Origin: an uncultured Collinsella sp.
GTDB taxonomy: Bacteria > Actinomycetota > Coriobacteriia > Coriobacteriales > Coriobacteriaceae
DNA: 64,000 nucleotides
Assembly: GCA_949285915.1 (NCBI GenBank)
Contig: CASDZW010000020.1
Span: 1 to 64,000 of the forward strand
Reading direction: 5' to 3'
In this document: piece by piece, positions 22,271 to 32,473 of the stretch
Numbering within the stretch: the first letter of the stretch is position 1
How the letters are laid out: each line of letters starts with the position of its first letter
Position numbers and translations under genes: made by a program
The notes under the pieces: model-generated
The model's database searches: none
Told to the model about the DNA's origin: nothing
What the model saw: only the letters and a program-made list of their open reading frames with translations

Positions 22271-23329
22271 CTACCAATCGATAGCTTTCCCATTCGCAAA
22301 GAGCTCGTAGCACAGCTGCCGTTCTTTCCTGAGCAGTGATGGACTTTTTGGAATGCGACTGATTTTCAGCTTCTCGAAGATGAAGGAAAGCACGCTTTCA
22401 AAAGCATCATGGTCTTCGAGGTTTTTGTAGGATAGCTGTACGATGGTGTGCCCCATCGATTGCAGTGCCGTGATACGGTTGGCGTCGGCGACGCCTTTTT
22501 CCTCATTATCGTGGATGAGCTTGCTCTGGCATTCTATGCCTACCTCATCTTCCGAGGTAGGATTGCGCAGCACGATGTCTATGAAAGCCGTTGCCTGCCC
22601 AGCGACGAGTTGTGCTTGGTCGGTCAGCTTAACGCGTTCATTGAAAGTCAGGTCGCTAAGTCCTTCCCCTCCGAGGCGTCTAGGCGCGCTTAACCGTATG
22701 CCGGCGCGCGCCTCAAAAGGGGAGGCCGCCCCTTCCTTGGTCAACCGCAGCGCTTGGATAAATGTTTGACGCCCTTTGGCGCCGGCAAGCTTGTCGGCGA
22801 GTTCCTCAAGCTCGGCGATGTTCGAAATCGCGGGGCGCTGCCACAGGTCTGTGATCTTGCCGCTTGCATCGAGAACCGGCTTCCAGCCTCCATACTCCCT
22901 ATAGGCTTCCTGACGGCAGAGCTCCTGGAGGTATGCGCGCTCTTGTTCTGTAGGCTTGTAGATGCTGAAGCTTCCGCAGAACTCATGCATGAGCATAGAC
23001 AGTTGTACGACGGAAAGGTGCGTTGCAAGCGTGAACAATGTCAAAGCAGGCGATGCCACCGAGGAGTAGGCACCGAATTCCCGCTTGCTCCCGAATGGCA
23101 GCGCGGCGGTGATAAGTTGCGTCTTCTGGTGGACGGTGTGTCGGCGCGCAGCTTGATTGCTGCAAAGCAGATGGACAGGCTGATGGGGGAGCCCAAGGAG
23201 CTCGGCCGCACTCTCAAAGGACCAGTTGCCGGGACCAAGCGCTTGGTCAAGTCGCTCGTCGATCACCTCGTGAACCACGGGCGGCATACGGTGGTACCGC
23301 AGAGCAGTTATGTCACACAGCGTCTTCAT
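22271..23329 (-). CDS. DUF559/Vsr-like nuclease-fold protein of unknown function
   Basis: The 352-residue protein starts at ATG 23329 behind AAGGTG. The N-terminal half (DITALRYHRMPP, then TQLITAALPFGSK) resembles AbiEi-type or hypothetical proteins common in Coriobacteriia. The C-terminal part looks like a PD-(D/E)xK nuclease: ATAFIDIVLRNPTSEDEVGIECQSK gives an Asp, then Glu-x-Gln-x-Lys. IHDNEEKGVADANRITALQSMGHTIVQLSYKNLED gives the downstream helix and strand typical of DUF559. A DNA-directed role, perhaps in defence or repair, is an inference. The gene is isolated, with a long gene-free stretch upstream and element A downstream. Confidence 0.6.
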   Translation of the reverse strand: MKTLCDITALRYHRMPPVVHEVIDERLDQALGPGNWSFESAAELLGLPHQPVHLLCSNQAARRHTVHQKTQLITAALPFGSKREFGAYSSVASPALTLFTLATHLSVVQLSMLMHEFCGSFSIYKPTEQERAYLQELCRQEAYREYGGWKPVLDASGKITDLWQRPAISNIAELEELADKLAGAKGRQTFIQALRLTKEGAASPFEARAGIRLSAPRRLGGEGLSDLTFNERVKLTDQAQLVAGQATAFIDIVLRNPTSEDEVGIECQSKLIHDNEEKGVADANRITALQSMGHTIVQLSYKNLEDHDAFESVLSFIFEKLKISRIPKSPSLLRKERQLCYELFANGKAIDW

Positions 23330-23973
23330 GACGACACCTTATACGGTTTCTTCCAAGGATTGGATGAGGATTGTTCCTTCTGAAGCTCTAAGTGCTGCTG
23401 TTTTCCACAAGACATGAACAACGCCTCACGCGACCTGGTCGGCGTTTGGTTTGAGCCCGGTCATATGCTTTTTGCATTGTTATAAACATGTTGGCGTACA
23501 TTCCAAATTCGGGGGACGCGGGCGGCAATAACTGACTCTACGGGATGACCATCACGTAAGACCTGTGTCAGAGACCCGTCTTCTGTGAACAACGCTAGAG
23601 CGCCAAATATTTTTCTAAATATATAGACGATATGAAGGCAATTGACGTCGTACGGACGTTGCGAGCGTGCGATACCAAATCAGATGTAACGCAAACATGT
23701 TTCCTTAACGATTAACAAAGGGACTGCTTGCTGCCGCATCCCAAGCAGGCGCGAGGAGATATTCTATCCGCGGCTGATCAACTCGTATATTTTGCGGTCT
23801 TGCATCTGTGAATTCCCGTGATCTCGCTGCAGCACTCGGCATCTCAACGGGGCCTCTCATTATGCTCTTTTGCCGTATGGGCGGGTCCCCGTAGCAGTTT
23901 ATTGAGGCATTATGAGGGCAAACGTCGACGATCTGTGCCACCGCGTAGGTCGCGGGTAAGTTCGATACGTTTC
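23330..23973. other. gene-free AT-richer region
   Basis: No convincing gene is found in about 640 bases. Composition is less GC-biased than the neighbours, with runs such as AAATATTTTTCTAAATATATAGACG around 23610-23630 and no clear codon-usage signal. The part nearest 23330 should contain the promoter of the nuclease-fold gene; a minus-strand TATAAC lies near 23481. The remainder could be decayed sequence. Confidence 0.4.
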
Positions 23974-24086
23974 TGGGCATCAAATTTGAGATACGCCGTA
24001 AAGAGGGCCGCTGGCAGCCTGAAAAAGTAAAGGTCGTACGTGGCCTATGCAGTTCTCTTATCGCTTTGGCATCAATTTGATGCCCA
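23974..24086. repeat. 113-bp element with inverted terminal repeats, copy B
   Basis: TGGGCATCAAAT at 23974-23985 and ATTTGATGCCCA at 24075-24086 are perfect 12-bp inverted repeats; the right end also forms a local palindrome (GGCATCAATTTGATGCC from 24068). Ends and length match copy A at 22146-22257. It sits just beyond the 3' end of the ModE-like gene. Confidence 0.5.
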
Positions 24087-24106
24087 TTTCCGCGATGAGC
24101 GGAGCA

Positions 24107-24439
24107 TCAGAAGAACAATTCGGGCGTTCGGCGCGAAACAAGGGCGTCGATTTCTTCTTGGAGTGTCTGGTAGGCGTCCAGCACGCGCCGCCCATCATCA
24201 GTCAATGTGGAACCCTTGGCGCCGTTGCGCTCGATGAGGGAGCGCCCCAACTGAGCCTCGGCTTCGTTAACGATGCGCCATGCCTTGGAGTACGCCATGC
24301 CGAGCGCTTTTGCTGCGCGGTTGAGCGATTTCTCTCGGTCGATTCCCTTGAGGAGCTGGACGCAGCCCGGTCCAAACGCGCCGGGCAGGGTCTCGTCTTG
24401 CCCTTGGATAACCAATCGGGCATGTGCGCGAACCTCCAT
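24107..24439 (-). CDS. ModE-like winged-helix regulator, stand-alone DNA-binding domain
   Basis: ATG 24439 follows GGAGGAAAC; the longer frame upstream has no ribosome site. The 110 residues match the N-terminal LysR-type winged helix of ModE: GPGCVQLLKGIDREKSLNRAAKALGMAYSKAWRIVNEAEAQLG, then LIERNGAKGSTLTDDGRRVLDAY. The molybdate-binding (TOBE) domains are missing, as in short ModE-like proteins found near molybdate transporters or redox enzymes. No molybdenum genes are in the window. It is divergent from guaB, with 180 bases between the two starts. Confidence 0.8.
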   Translation of the reverse strand: MEVRAHARLVIQGQDETLPGAFGPGCVQLLKGIDREKSLNRAAKALGMAYSKAWRIVNEAEAQLGRSLIERNGAKGSTLTDDGRRVLDAYQTLQEEIDALVSRRTPELFF

Positions 24440-24621
24440 GTTTCCTCCAACGCGTTGACTTCGTGTTCTTGTAGCTTCGCACCTGATTGTAGCAGCCTCG
24501 TATGCGCTACAATACTCCACCGAGAACCGCCTTGCCGGGCGGTTTGTCCACGCAATCGCGTCGGGCGCGCCGGAGCCGCTGAGCACGGGCGCAACGACGC
24601 CCTACATGAGAAGGAGTACCC

Positions 24622-26136
24622 ATGGCAATGTTCTTCCCCGGCGAGTCGCATACGTTTTCCGAGTACCTGTTGGTGCCTGGCTACTCGTCTCATGAGCACA
24701 TCCCGGCAAACGTCTCGCTGAAGACCCCGCTCGTGCGCTTCCGCCGCGGCGAGGAGTCGGCGATCTCCCTTAACATCCCTATGGTCTCCTCGATTATGCA
24801 GTCGGTTTCCGGCGAGCAGATGGGCATTGCACTTGCCACCGAGGGCGGCATGGCCTTCATCTACGGCTCCCAGACGCCGGAGCAGGAGGCCGCCATGGTC
24901 AAGGCGGTCAAGGACCACAAGGCCGGTTTCGTTGTCTCCGATTCCACCCTTACGCCTGATATGACGATGGCTGAGGTCATGGATCTTAAGGAGAAGACCG
25001 GTCACTCCACCATGCCTGTCACCGCCGACGGCACCCCGCACGGCAAGCTTCTGGGTATCGTCACGAGCCGCGACTACCGTCCTAGCCGCGACGATCACAA
25101 CGCTAAGGTCGAGACCTTCATGACCCCGCGCGAGAAGCTCATCGTGGGCGATAAGGACATCACTCTCAAGCGTGCCAACGATGTCATCTGGGACAACAAG
25201 CTTAACGCTCTTCCCGTGGTCGATGATGACGACTGCCTCGTGGGCATCGTCTTCCGTAAGGACTACGATTCGCATAAGTCCAACCCCAACGAGATGCTCG
25301 ACGCTAACAAGCGCTATATGGTCGGCGCTGGCATCAACACGCGCGACTACGCTGAGCGCGTGCCGCTCCTTATCGAGGCGGGCGCCGACGTGCTCTGCAT
25401 CGACTCCTCCGAGGGCTTCAGCGAGTGGCAGAAGCTCACTATCGACTGGATTCGCGAGAACTACGGTGACTCCGTCAAGGTTGGTGCCGGCAACGTGGTC
25501 GACGCCGACGGCTTCCGCTTCCTTGCCGACTGCGGCGCCGACTTCATCAAGGTCGGTATCGGCGGTGGCTCCATCTGCATCACGCGTGAGACCAAGGGTA
25601 TCGGCCGCGGTCAGGCCACGGCGCTCATCGACGTGTGCCGCGCGCGTGACGAGTACTTCGAGGAGACCGGCATCTACGTGCCCGTGTGCTCCGATGGCGG
25701 TATCGTCTACGATTACCACATGACGCTTGCGCTTGCCATGGGCGCCGACTTCATGATGCTCGGTCGCTACTTTGCCCGCTTTGACGAGAGCCCGACCTCT
25801 CGCGTCAACGTTAACGGTCAGTACATGAAGGAGTACTGGGGCGAGGGCTCCGCGCGTGCCCGCAACTGGCAGCGCTACGACCTCGGCGGCGCGAGCAAGC
25901 TCGCCTTCGAGGAGGGCGTCGACTCCTACGTTCCCTACGCGGGCTCGCTCAAGGAGGGCGTCAACGCTACGCTCTACAAGATTAAGTCCACGATGTGCAA
26001 CTGCGGTGCTAAGAGCATCAAGGAGCTGCAGCAGAAGGCTCGCCTGACGCTCGTCTCGTCCACTTCCATTGTCGAGGGTGGTGCGCACGACGTTGTCGTG
26101 AAGGACCGCAACCATCAGACGGTGAGCTACCAGTAA
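24622..26136 (+). CDS. guaB: inosine-5'-monophosphate dehydrogenase
   Basis: The enzyme oxidises IMP to XMP with NAD, the committed step of GMP synthesis. ATG 24622 follows AAGGAG. The 504 residues show the IMPDH barrel with two CBS domains inserted (about 95-220: [31 protein letters not shown]). The catalytic loop is [15 protein letters not shown], with the nucleophile Cys; SDGGIVYDY and [13 protein letters not shown] are the IMP-binding segments. The C-terminal flap contains [11 protein letters not shown] terminator follows directly. Confidence 0.95.
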   Translation: MAMFFPGESHTFSEYLLVPGYSSHEHIPANVSLKTPLVRFRRGEESAISLNIPMVSSIMQSVSGEQMGIALATEGGMAFIYGSQTPEQEAAMVKAVKDHKAGFVVSDSTLTPDMTMAEVMDLKEKTGHSTMPVTADGTPHGKLLGIVTSRDYRPSRDDHNAKVETFMTPREKLIVGDKDITLKRANDVIWDNKLNALPVVDDDDCLVGIVFRKDYDSHKSNPNEMLDANKRYMVGAGINTRDYAERVPLLIEAGADVLCIDSSEGFSEWQKLTIDWIRENYGDSVKVGAGNVVDADGFRFLADCGADFIKVGIGGGSICITRETKGIGRGQATALIDVCRARDEYFEETGIYVPVCSDGGIVYDYHMTLALAMGADFMMLGRYFARFDESPTSRVNVNGQYMKEYWGEGSARARNWQRYDLGGASKLAFEEGVDSYVPYAGSLKEGVNATLYKIKSTMCNCGAKSIKELQQKARLTLVSSTSIVEGGAHDVVVKDRNHQTVSYQ

Positions 26137-26175
26137 GCTACAACCGTGCGAGCTCTGTCATACGAGGCTTCCTTT

Positions 26176-26207
26176 GGGCCGGTGCGCATCAAGCGCGCCG
26201 GCCCTTT
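26176..26207 (+). terminator. intrinsic terminator after guaB
   Basis: GGGCCGGTGCGC (26176-26187) pairs with GCGCGCCGGCCC (26193-26204) around ATCAA, with one T-G wobble, then TTT. It lies 40 bases after the guaB stop. Confidence 0.7.
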
Positions 26208-26361
26208 GCATTATGTTTTCCGCGCGGCCTCATAAAGATTCGCAAAAGTCGCCTAAGAGGGCCTTAGAATCCTCAAACGCCAAGGCAGATCGCTCAAGGT
26301 GCGCGCAAGATAGGGCCACACCCGCGCCGCCTCCGCGCGGCGTCTTGCGAAAGGGGCTCTC

Positions 26362-28128
26362 GTGTTGCGCCGGATTCACATCCTCACCGTTCTGATCTTC
26401 TTCTTCCTTGTGAGCGGTATCACATCTCTCACTCCGGTGCGCGCGGAAGGACTGGGGGCGGAGAGCGCAGGGATAGGCGCCGTTCTCGCTCCAATCGACC
26501 TCTCCCAGGAGGATGGGGTTGCGCAAGGCGAAGGTTGGCATTGGGATGGGACCTCGCGGGTGCTCTCTCTACACAACTGTGACCTGTGGTTTTCGGGAAG
26601 TGGATTTGTATTGCCCGAGAACAGCTCGGTGGAGGTGGACGGCCAATGCGTAATCGTGACCGGAGCGAGCGAGGATCCTTTGAGTGGGGAGCAGTCCGTG
26701 GCCTTTGATGCCAATGCATCCTATCAAGAAACATCTACGCTCGACATCGGCCCTGCTAAGGGGGCAGCGACTGCGTCGCTCACGCTTGCCTCCAGCTGGC
26801 CGCCGGGCAAAACTCAGGTTAATTCATACGGGTCCATCTGCCACATGATGGGAGCCACCACCATTCATGACATCGCCATTACCCTCACCGGGCGCGAGGC
26901 CGGAATATTCTCCGATGCCAATCTGGTGTTTGAGAGAGCGTCGCTCACGGCAGGGGAGTCCGTTCTCAACGGATATTCCTTCGACGCTCCGCGCTGGTGG
27001 CTGCTGAGCACCTCTGGTTGGCTTTTGGTTCGAAACTCAACCTTTGCTATTCAGATGACCGACGGTATGGCTGCGCTGTATGCGACTGATTACTCTCCCT
27101 CAGACCTTGCGGGACAGATACTCATCCAGCAGTCTAAGGTGAATATCACAATCGATGATCCCCTCCCGCCTGAGGGAGATGCGTCGAGCGGGATGCTCTC
27201 TTTAAGAGGAACGAACGGGTTGCTCAGCGACGGTTCCTGCATATTCAGCGACAGCACCGTGAATATCGAGGTCTCCTCAGAGAACGGTGCGGTGCCACAT
27301 GTCTATGCGGTCTGCAGTGCCGATCATACGGTATTCGATGCGAGCACGGTGCACCTCAACGCGAACGGAGGCAAGCAGGCGGCAGAGCTCCTGGCGGCAA
27401 AGGGAATTACGATGAACGATGATGTTCTTCGGCAGGGGACCGAGCGGGCTACGCCGTCGGGGTCAATGATCTCAGAGGATGCTTCTGCTTCCGGGGCGGG
27501 TGGAACGAGCATAATCACTCCGCCTTCAGGAGATACCGCCGTTACGAACGTTACGGTGCAACGTATTCTGGCGAACAGGCTTACTGAGGATGAGTTTGAG
27601 GTCGAGCTTCCGAGCGATGCCACGCCACCCTCACAGGCCGACATCATGATTGAGCTAAGCGACCCTACATCAAAAGTCGAGAACCTTGAGAGCGATGATG
27701 AGGGTAGGACCTGGACATTCGATGTTGTGGCCGAGAACGGTGATGTCGCGTATTACGGTCTCACGGTATCGTTTGCTAAGGGCGAGCTCGGCGAAGATGG
27801 AGGGTCGGGCGGATCCGGCGGCTTGGTTGACGACGATACTGCGCCGGATCCAAACGAGCCTATTGAAGAGCCAGGTGACGATGCCGGTGAAGAGGCTGGT
27901 GAAGCTGGTTATGGTAATAACCTGACCCAACCGGACGGGGAAGTCAGCGCTTCTGGGACGCATGGGCGTGAGCAGGAAGCAGAGAGTGGTTCGGGGGTTT
28001 CCCACGCCGATGATCTGCCTGCTACCGGAGATAGGGAGGCCTGGCCGATTGCAATCGCGCTCATACTTTTTAGCGCGGGGTTGGCAGTAATACCTGCGAC
28101 AATTCGAAAGGTCGGGAAGAAATACTGA
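26362..28128 (+). CDS. LPXTG cell-wall-anchored surface protein
   Basis: GTG 26362 lies behind AAGGGG. The 588-residue protein begins with a signal peptide (about 1-28, ending near VRA) and ends with a sortase signal: LPATG at 552-556, a hydrophobic helix, and the basic tail RKVGKKY. Mature residues about 35-370 look beta-rich with repeated hydrophobic-polar rungs (for example ILIQQSKVNITID, IFSDSTVNIEV), suggesting a right-handed beta-helix like other surface proteins. An acidic, Gly/Glu/Pro-rich spacer (about 470-545) spans the wall. A role in adhesion or interaction is inferred. No sortase gene is nearby. Confidence 0.8.
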   Translation: MLRRIHILTVLIFFFLVSGITSLTPVRAEGLGAESAGIGAVLAPIDLSQEDGVAQGEGWHWDGTSRVLSLHNCDLWFSGSGFVLPENSSVEVDGQCVIVTGASEDPLSGEQSVAFDANASYQETSTLDIGPAKGAATASLTLASSWPPGKTQVNSYGSICHMMGATTIHDIAITLTGREAGIFSDANLVFERASLTAGESVLNGYSFDAPRWWLLSTSGWLLVRNSTFAIQMTDGMAALYATDYSPSDLAGQILIQQSKVNITIDDPLPPEGDASSGMLSLRGTNGLLSDGSCIFSDSTVNIEVSSENGAVPHVYAVCSADHTVFDASTVHLNANGGKQAAELLAAKGITMNDDVLRQGTERATPSGSMISEDASASGAGGTSIITPPSGDTAVTNVTVQRILANRLTEDEFEVELPSDATPPSQADIMIELSDPTSKVENLESDDEGRTWTFDVVAENGDVAYYGLTVSFAKGELGEDGGSGGSGGLVDDDTAPDPNEPIEEPGDDAGEEAGEAGYGNNLTQPDGEVSASGTHGREQEAESGSGVSHADDLPATGDREAWPIAIALILFSAGLAVIPATIRKVGKKY

Positions 28129-28244
28129 GCTGGACTCCTCTGTTGTGTCCAACCTATAGTTCAAACACGTAAATGACGAGCAAATCCACATCAATTCCAC
28201 GTATACTCATGAATTACGGTTTTTGACCCTGAGTTGCGGGAAGG

Positions 28245-29528
28245 ATGATGGGCGTGGACCACGAGGGGCAGAAAGATCCTAGGGACCTTGATGTTGCCGA
28301 GCTCGAGGATACGGGTTCCCTTCCAGTTGATTCTGATAACGACCACGTGAATGAGCAACCCGAGCCTTTACGGGAAATAGAATCGTCTGAAAGCGATGGC
28401 GGTGAGATGCCTTCTGATGACGAAGGCTCTCACGATGGCACTGGTCCATCTGGCGATGGGGAAGCTCAGGATAAGGAGGAAGCCGAGGATAAGGCCGCCT
28501 CTCTTGAAGACGAGCTTGCTGATACCTCTAAAGAGCCGATCGCCGACCATTCAGAAGAGCCGATCGCTGAGAGCGGGGAGTTAGCGGATGCTTCTGAGCA
28601 GAGCGGGCAGGACGAGGCCGGCTCTGATAGTGAGGAGGTCGCGCCGCAGGGGTCGGCTGTGGAACAAGCAAAGGCCTCCGCATCGGCTGTCTTTGAAAAG
28701 TGTAAAGTGGTTTTGAGGCGCGCGCGTGTTTGGTGCTCTGGACACCAGGGGGCTTCCGTTGCGATTGGGACCTGCGTTGCCCTTGTGATAATCACTGGTG
28801 GCTTCGCAATCGGTGCGAGTGCTGTTGTTGCCCACATTGATGCGGGTATTGCTGCCCGCGCCGAGGAGCGCCTCGCAGATGAGGAGCGCGGCCGAACCGA
28901 GCAGCTTCCTCGCATTTCGATGCGGTTCCTTTCCCTTTCCGATGGTTCGTTCCCTGAGGTCTCTGCCAATCTTGCTCTTTCAATGCCCGACGGGTCTCCG
29001 CTTCCGGAGCTTTCTGCCGATAGCGTTTCGGTTGTGGAACGTGATGCCGAGGACGGCGAGGCAGATGTTGCTATCTCAGGTTTTACGTTCGACCCTTCGA
29101 CTGGCTCATGTCAGCTTGTGTACTCTGCAAATACCGATACCGTAGCAGCTGACCGCACGGTTCGCATCGATCTTAAGAAGTCGAGCGGTTATTCTGGCGG
29201 AGCTTCCATGTCTTATCACGCACTCATTCCTTCTGAGGGGGAGGTGGCGCAGGACTCGGGTGAGTGGGTGCTGCCTGATAGTGACACTCATCGGTATACT
29301 GCGGCAGAACTTTCTGGCTACTCCAAGGATGATTTGTTTATAGCCCGTAATGAGATTTTCGCTCGGCATGGGCGCATGTTCGGTGACTCCTATCTACAGC
29401 AGTACTTTGAGGGGAAATCTTGGTATGAGCCTCGGTATTCGGCCGAGGAGTTTGACAGCATGCGCACACCGCTGAACGATATAGAGATAGCTAACGTCAA
29501 TACCATTCTCTCGATTGAGCGCGGCTAG
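28245..29528 (+). CDS. membrane protein with acidic N-terminus and C-terminal YARHG domain
   Basis: Of 427 residues, 1-140 are highly acidic and probably disordered in the cytoplasm. A single transmembrane helix follows (about 168-196). Beyond it is a beta-rich segment (about 220-335), then a YARHG domain (about 345-425) with the signature IARNEIFARHGRMF, then YFEGKSWYEPRY and EEFD. YARHG domains occur extracellularly in bacteria and their ligand is unknown. The zinc-ribbon protein at 58114 ends with a very similar domain. The gene stands between the LPXTG protein and leuS with its own ribosome site. Confidence 0.75.
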   Translation: MMGVDHEGQKDPRDLDVAELEDTGSLPVDSDNDHVNEQPEPLREIESSESDGGEMPSDDEGSHDGTGPSGDGEAQDKEEAEDKAASLEDELADTSKEPIADHSEEPIAESGELADASEQSGQDEAGSDSEEVAPQGSAVEQAKASASAVFEKCKVVLRRARVWCSGHQGASVAIGTCVALVIITGGFAIGASAVVAHIDAGIAARAEERLADEERGRTEQLPRISMRFLSLSDGSFPEVSANLALSMPDGSPLPELSADSVSVVERDAEDGEADVAISGFTFDPSTGSCQLVYSANTDTVAADRTVRIDLKKSSGYSGGASMSYHALIPSEGEVAQDSGEWVLPDSDTHRYTAAELSGYSKDDLFIARNEIFARHGRMFGDSYLQQYFEGKSWYEPRYSAEEFDSMRTPLNDIEIANVNTILSIERG

Positions 29529-29723
29529 GGGCGCTTTTCGTTTCCCTGTGCCTTTTAGGGTGCTATGAGTAATTGATTTGCTAGAATCAGGAACGTTACC
29601 GCTTGTGCGTGGGGCGTTGTTTCATTGTTCTTGATTGTCTCGAGCAATGGCTGCGCTGCCAGCTGATTTTTCAGGCTAGGCGAGATTCTCGCTGCCCACG
29701 CAGATAGATAAAGGAGCAAGCAC

Positions 29724-32306
29724 ATGTGTGACTGTGCCGACCACAAGCACGAGCCCGGCGAGATCCCCGCGTACGATGCGCAGGCCATCGAGGCAAAATG
29801 GATGCGCGCCTGGGATGAGGCAAATCTCTTTGCCGTGGACACCGACCCCTCCAAGCCCAAGAAGTACGTTCTCGAGATGTTCCCGTACCCCTCGGGCGAC
29901 CTGCATATGGGACATGCCCGCAACTATACCATCGGTGACGCCATGGCACGTCAAGCGCGCATGCGCGGTTTTGACGTGCTGCATCCCATTGGTTTCGACG
30001 CCTTCGGTCTTCCGGCGGAGAACGCCGCCATCAAGCACAACACGCAGGCTGCCGAATGGACCTACAAGAACATGGACCAGGCGCTTGCGACCATGAAGCG
30101 CATGGGTTTCTCCTACGACATGGACCGCTTGGTCAAGACGTGCGACGCCGATTATTACCGTTGGGGTCAGTGGATCTTCGAGAAGCTCTGGGAGCGCGGT
30201 CTTGTTTACCGCAAGAAGAGCCCGGTCAACTGGTGCCCCACGTGCAAGACCGTTCTTGCCAACGAGCAGGTGACCGAGGGCAAGTGCTGGCGCTGCGGTT
30301 CTGAGCCCGAGAAGCGCGATCTTGAGCAGTGGTACTTCAAGATCACCGACTATGCCCAGGAGCTGCTCGATGACCTTGAGAAGCTCCCCGGCTGGCCCGA
30401 GCGCGTGAAGCAGATGCAGGCGAACTGGATCGGCCGCTCCGAAGGTGCCGAGATCGACTTCACGCTGTGTGATGCCGAGGGCGAGCCCACCGATACCAAG
30501 ATCACCGTCTTCACCACGCGCGCGGATACGCTCTTTGGCTGCACCTTCTTCCTGCTTGCGCCTGAGTACGAGGGACTTGTCGACCTCGTCGCCGGTACGG
30601 AGTGGGAGACGGATGTGCGCGCGGTCATCGCGGGCGCAGAGAAGGTTTCCGCCGTCGAGCGCGCGCAGGGCAACCTCGAGAAGCACGGCGCCTTCACCGG
30701 TCGTTACGTTGTGAACCCCGTCAACGGTGAGAAGGTGCCCGTCTGGGTCGCTGACTACGTGGTTTCCGATTACGGTACGGGCGCCGTTATGGCCGTCCCC
30801 TGCGGCGACCAGCGTGACTTCGAGTTCGCCCGTAAGTACAACCTTCCCATCGTTCCCATCATCCTTATGGATGACGAGCGCGCCGCGCTCGAGGAAGCGG
30901 GGGAGTCCATCGACACCTATCATGCCGAGACCGTCGACTGGGCCGAGGCGCACATTGCCGAGGGAACGCTCGTGCAGTCCGGCAAGTACACCGGTATGCG
31001 CGGCGGCAAGCACTCCGAGGGCGAGGCAGCCATCGTCGCCGATCTTGAGGCGGCCGGCGCAGGCCACCGCAGCGTCCAGTTCCGTCTGCGCGACTGGCTC
31101 ATCTCCCGCCAGCGCTATTGGGGAAACCCTATCCCCGCCGTGCACTGCGAGCACTGCGGCATCGTGCCCGTTCCCGAGGACCAGCTGCCGGTCACGCTTC
31201 CGCAGAACCTCGACCTCGGTGCGGGCGAGACGCTTGCAGAGTGCCGCGAGTTCTATGAGACGACGTGCCCTGTCTGCGGTCGCCCTGCCCGCCGCGAGAC
31301 GGACACCATGGACACCTTTACGTGCTCCAGCTGGTACTATCTGCGCTATTGCGATCCGCATAACGAGAATCTGCCGTTCAGTCGCGAGGCGGCGGACCGC
31401 TGGATGCCCGTCGACAACTACATCGGCGGCATCGAGCACGCCATTCTCCACCTGCTCTACTCTCGCTTCTTCACCAAGGCGCTTCGCGACCTCGGTCTTC
31501 TGGACGTGGACGAGCCCTTCACCAATCTGCTCTGCCAGGGCATGGTGAAGGACGAGAACGGTGACACCATGTCCAAGTCCAAGGGCAACGTCGTTCCGCC
31601 GAGCTCGGTTATCGAGCCTTTCGGCGCGGACACGATGCGCCTGGCGATCCTCTTCATCGCCCCGCCTGAGAAGGACTTTGACTGGGACGAGGACGCTGTC
31701 GCCGGCGCCAACCGATTCATCCGCCGTGCCTGGCGCATCGTCTGGCAGCTCGCAAACTCCGGCAGCAAAGAGGCCGTCCTTACCAAGGGCGCACTCGATG
31801 AGGGCGCCAAGAAGCTCTACCGCGAGCGCCACCGCACCCTTGCAAAGTGCACCGAGGATTTCGACCGCCAACAGTTCAACACGGCCATCTCCGCCGTTAT
31901 GGAGCTTGTGAACGCTGCGAGCACCTACCTGAACGCTACGGAGTCCGACTCCGCCGCGCGCGACGCCGCCCTCTGCCGCCTTGTTGCGACCGATATCGTG
32001 AGCGCGCTCGCCCCCATCTGCCCGTTCTGGGCGGACGAGCTTTGGCATGAGGCCCTCGGCAACGAGGGGAGCGTCTACACCGCACCGTGGCCCGAGTTTG
32101 ACCTCGCGGAGGCTGCGAGCGACACGGTTGAGATCGCGGTACAGGTGCTCGGCAAGGTTCGCGGCCGCATCCAGGTGTCCGTCAGCGCCACGAAGGACGA
32201 TATCGAGCGTGCCGCGCTTAAGGCCGTTGAGAAGTGGGTCGAGGGCAAGACGGTCGCCAAGATCATCGTTGTCCCCGGCAAGCTGGTGAACATCGTCGCC
32301 AAGTAG
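29724..32306 (+). CDS. leuS: leucyl-tRNA synthetase
   Basis: The enzyme charges tRNA-Leu. ATG 29724 follows AAGGAG. The 860-residue class I enzyme has the HIGH-type motif HMGH (in [16 protein letters not shown]), a zinc-knuckle-like [15 protein letters not shown] with CWRCG, and the inserted CP1 editing domain with TTRADTLFG. Later come the tail of the Rossmann core with [12 protein letters not shown], the MSKSKGN signature, an anticodon-binding helical bundle, and a C-terminal domain. The 195-base leader has no recognisable T-box. Confidence 0.97.
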   Translation: MCDCADHKHEPGEIPAYDAQAIEAKWMRAWDEANLFAVDTDPSKPKKYVLEMFPYPSGDLHMGHARNYTIGDAMARQARMRGFDVLHPIGFDAFGLPAENAAIKHNTQAAEWTYKNMDQALATMKRMGFSYDMDRLVKTCDADYYRWGQWIFEKLWERGLVYRKKSPVNWCPTCKTVLANEQVTEGKCWRCGSEPEKRDLEQWYFKITDYAQELLDDLEKLPGWPERVKQMQANWIGRSEGAEIDFTLCDAEGEPTDTKITVFTTRADTLFGCTFFLLAPEYEGLVDLVAGTEWETDVRAVIAGAEKVSAVERAQGNLEKHGAFTGRYVVNPVNGEKVPVWVADYVVSDYGTGAVMAVPCGDQRDFEFARKYNLPIVPIILMDDERAALEEAGESIDTYHAETVDWAEAHIAEGTLVQSGKYTGMRGGKHSEGEAAIVADLEAAGAGHRSVQFRLRDWLISRQRYWGNPIPAVHCEHCGIVPVPEDQLPVTLPQNLDLGAGETLAECREFYETTCPVCGRPARRETDTMDTFTCSSWYYLRYCDPHNENLPFSREAADRWMPVDNYIGGIEHAILHLLYSRFFTKALRDLGLLDVDEPFTNLLCQGMVKDENGDTMSKSKGNVVPPSSVIEPFGADTMRLAILFIAPPEKDFDWDEDAVAGANRFIRRAWRIVWQLANSGSKEAVLTKGALDEGAKKLYRERHRTLAKCTEDFDRQQFNTAISAVMELVNAASTYLNATESDSAARDAALCRLVATDIVSALAPICPFWADELWHEALGNEGSVYTAPWPEFDLAEAASDTVEIAVQVLGKVRGRIQVSVSATKDDIERAALKAVEKWVEGKTVAKIIVVPGKLVNIVAK

Positions 32307-32422
32307 GCAGGTGCTCAATCCGCCGTTGCCCCCAGCGTGTGGGAATCGTGGAGAAATCCGCGGTTTTACACCTTGTTGCGCTTGTGATAAGCTCTGTAGC
32401 TGGTAATTGATGTTGTAGTTGA

Positions 32423-32458
32423 GAAGGGAGCGGGGCTTCGGCCCTGTTCCCTTCTTGT
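32423..32458 (+). terminator. strong hairpin in the rimP-nusA leader, possible attenuator
   Basis: A 14-bp stem (32423-32436 with 32441-32454, including three wobble-type pairs) closes on a TTCG tetraloop and is followed by TTGT. It lies just upstream of the AGGAGG ribosome site of rimP, so it acts within the leader rather than after a gene. NusA-sensitive attenuation of its own operon would fit, but the U-run is weak. Confidence 0.5.
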
Positions 32459-32473
32459 ATGAGGAGGTGCCTT

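Noticed and set aside
23705-23983. Minus-strand frame of 92 codons in the gene-free gap
   Set aside because: No ribosome site, no hydrophobic or domain pattern, and overlap with the inverted-repeat element.
24202-26115. Minus-strand frame of about 637 codons opposite guaB
   Set aside because: Shadow of guaB and of the ModE-like gene region; no ribosome site or domain signal.
29529-29723. T-box leader upstream of leuS
   Set aside because: The conserved T-box core was not found there, nor upstream of thrS or alaS.
29676-32318. Minus-strand frame of about 880 codons opposite leuS
   Set aside because: Complete overlap with an unambiguous leucyl-tRNA synthetase; sequence is low-complexity Val/Leu/Ala-rich shadow.
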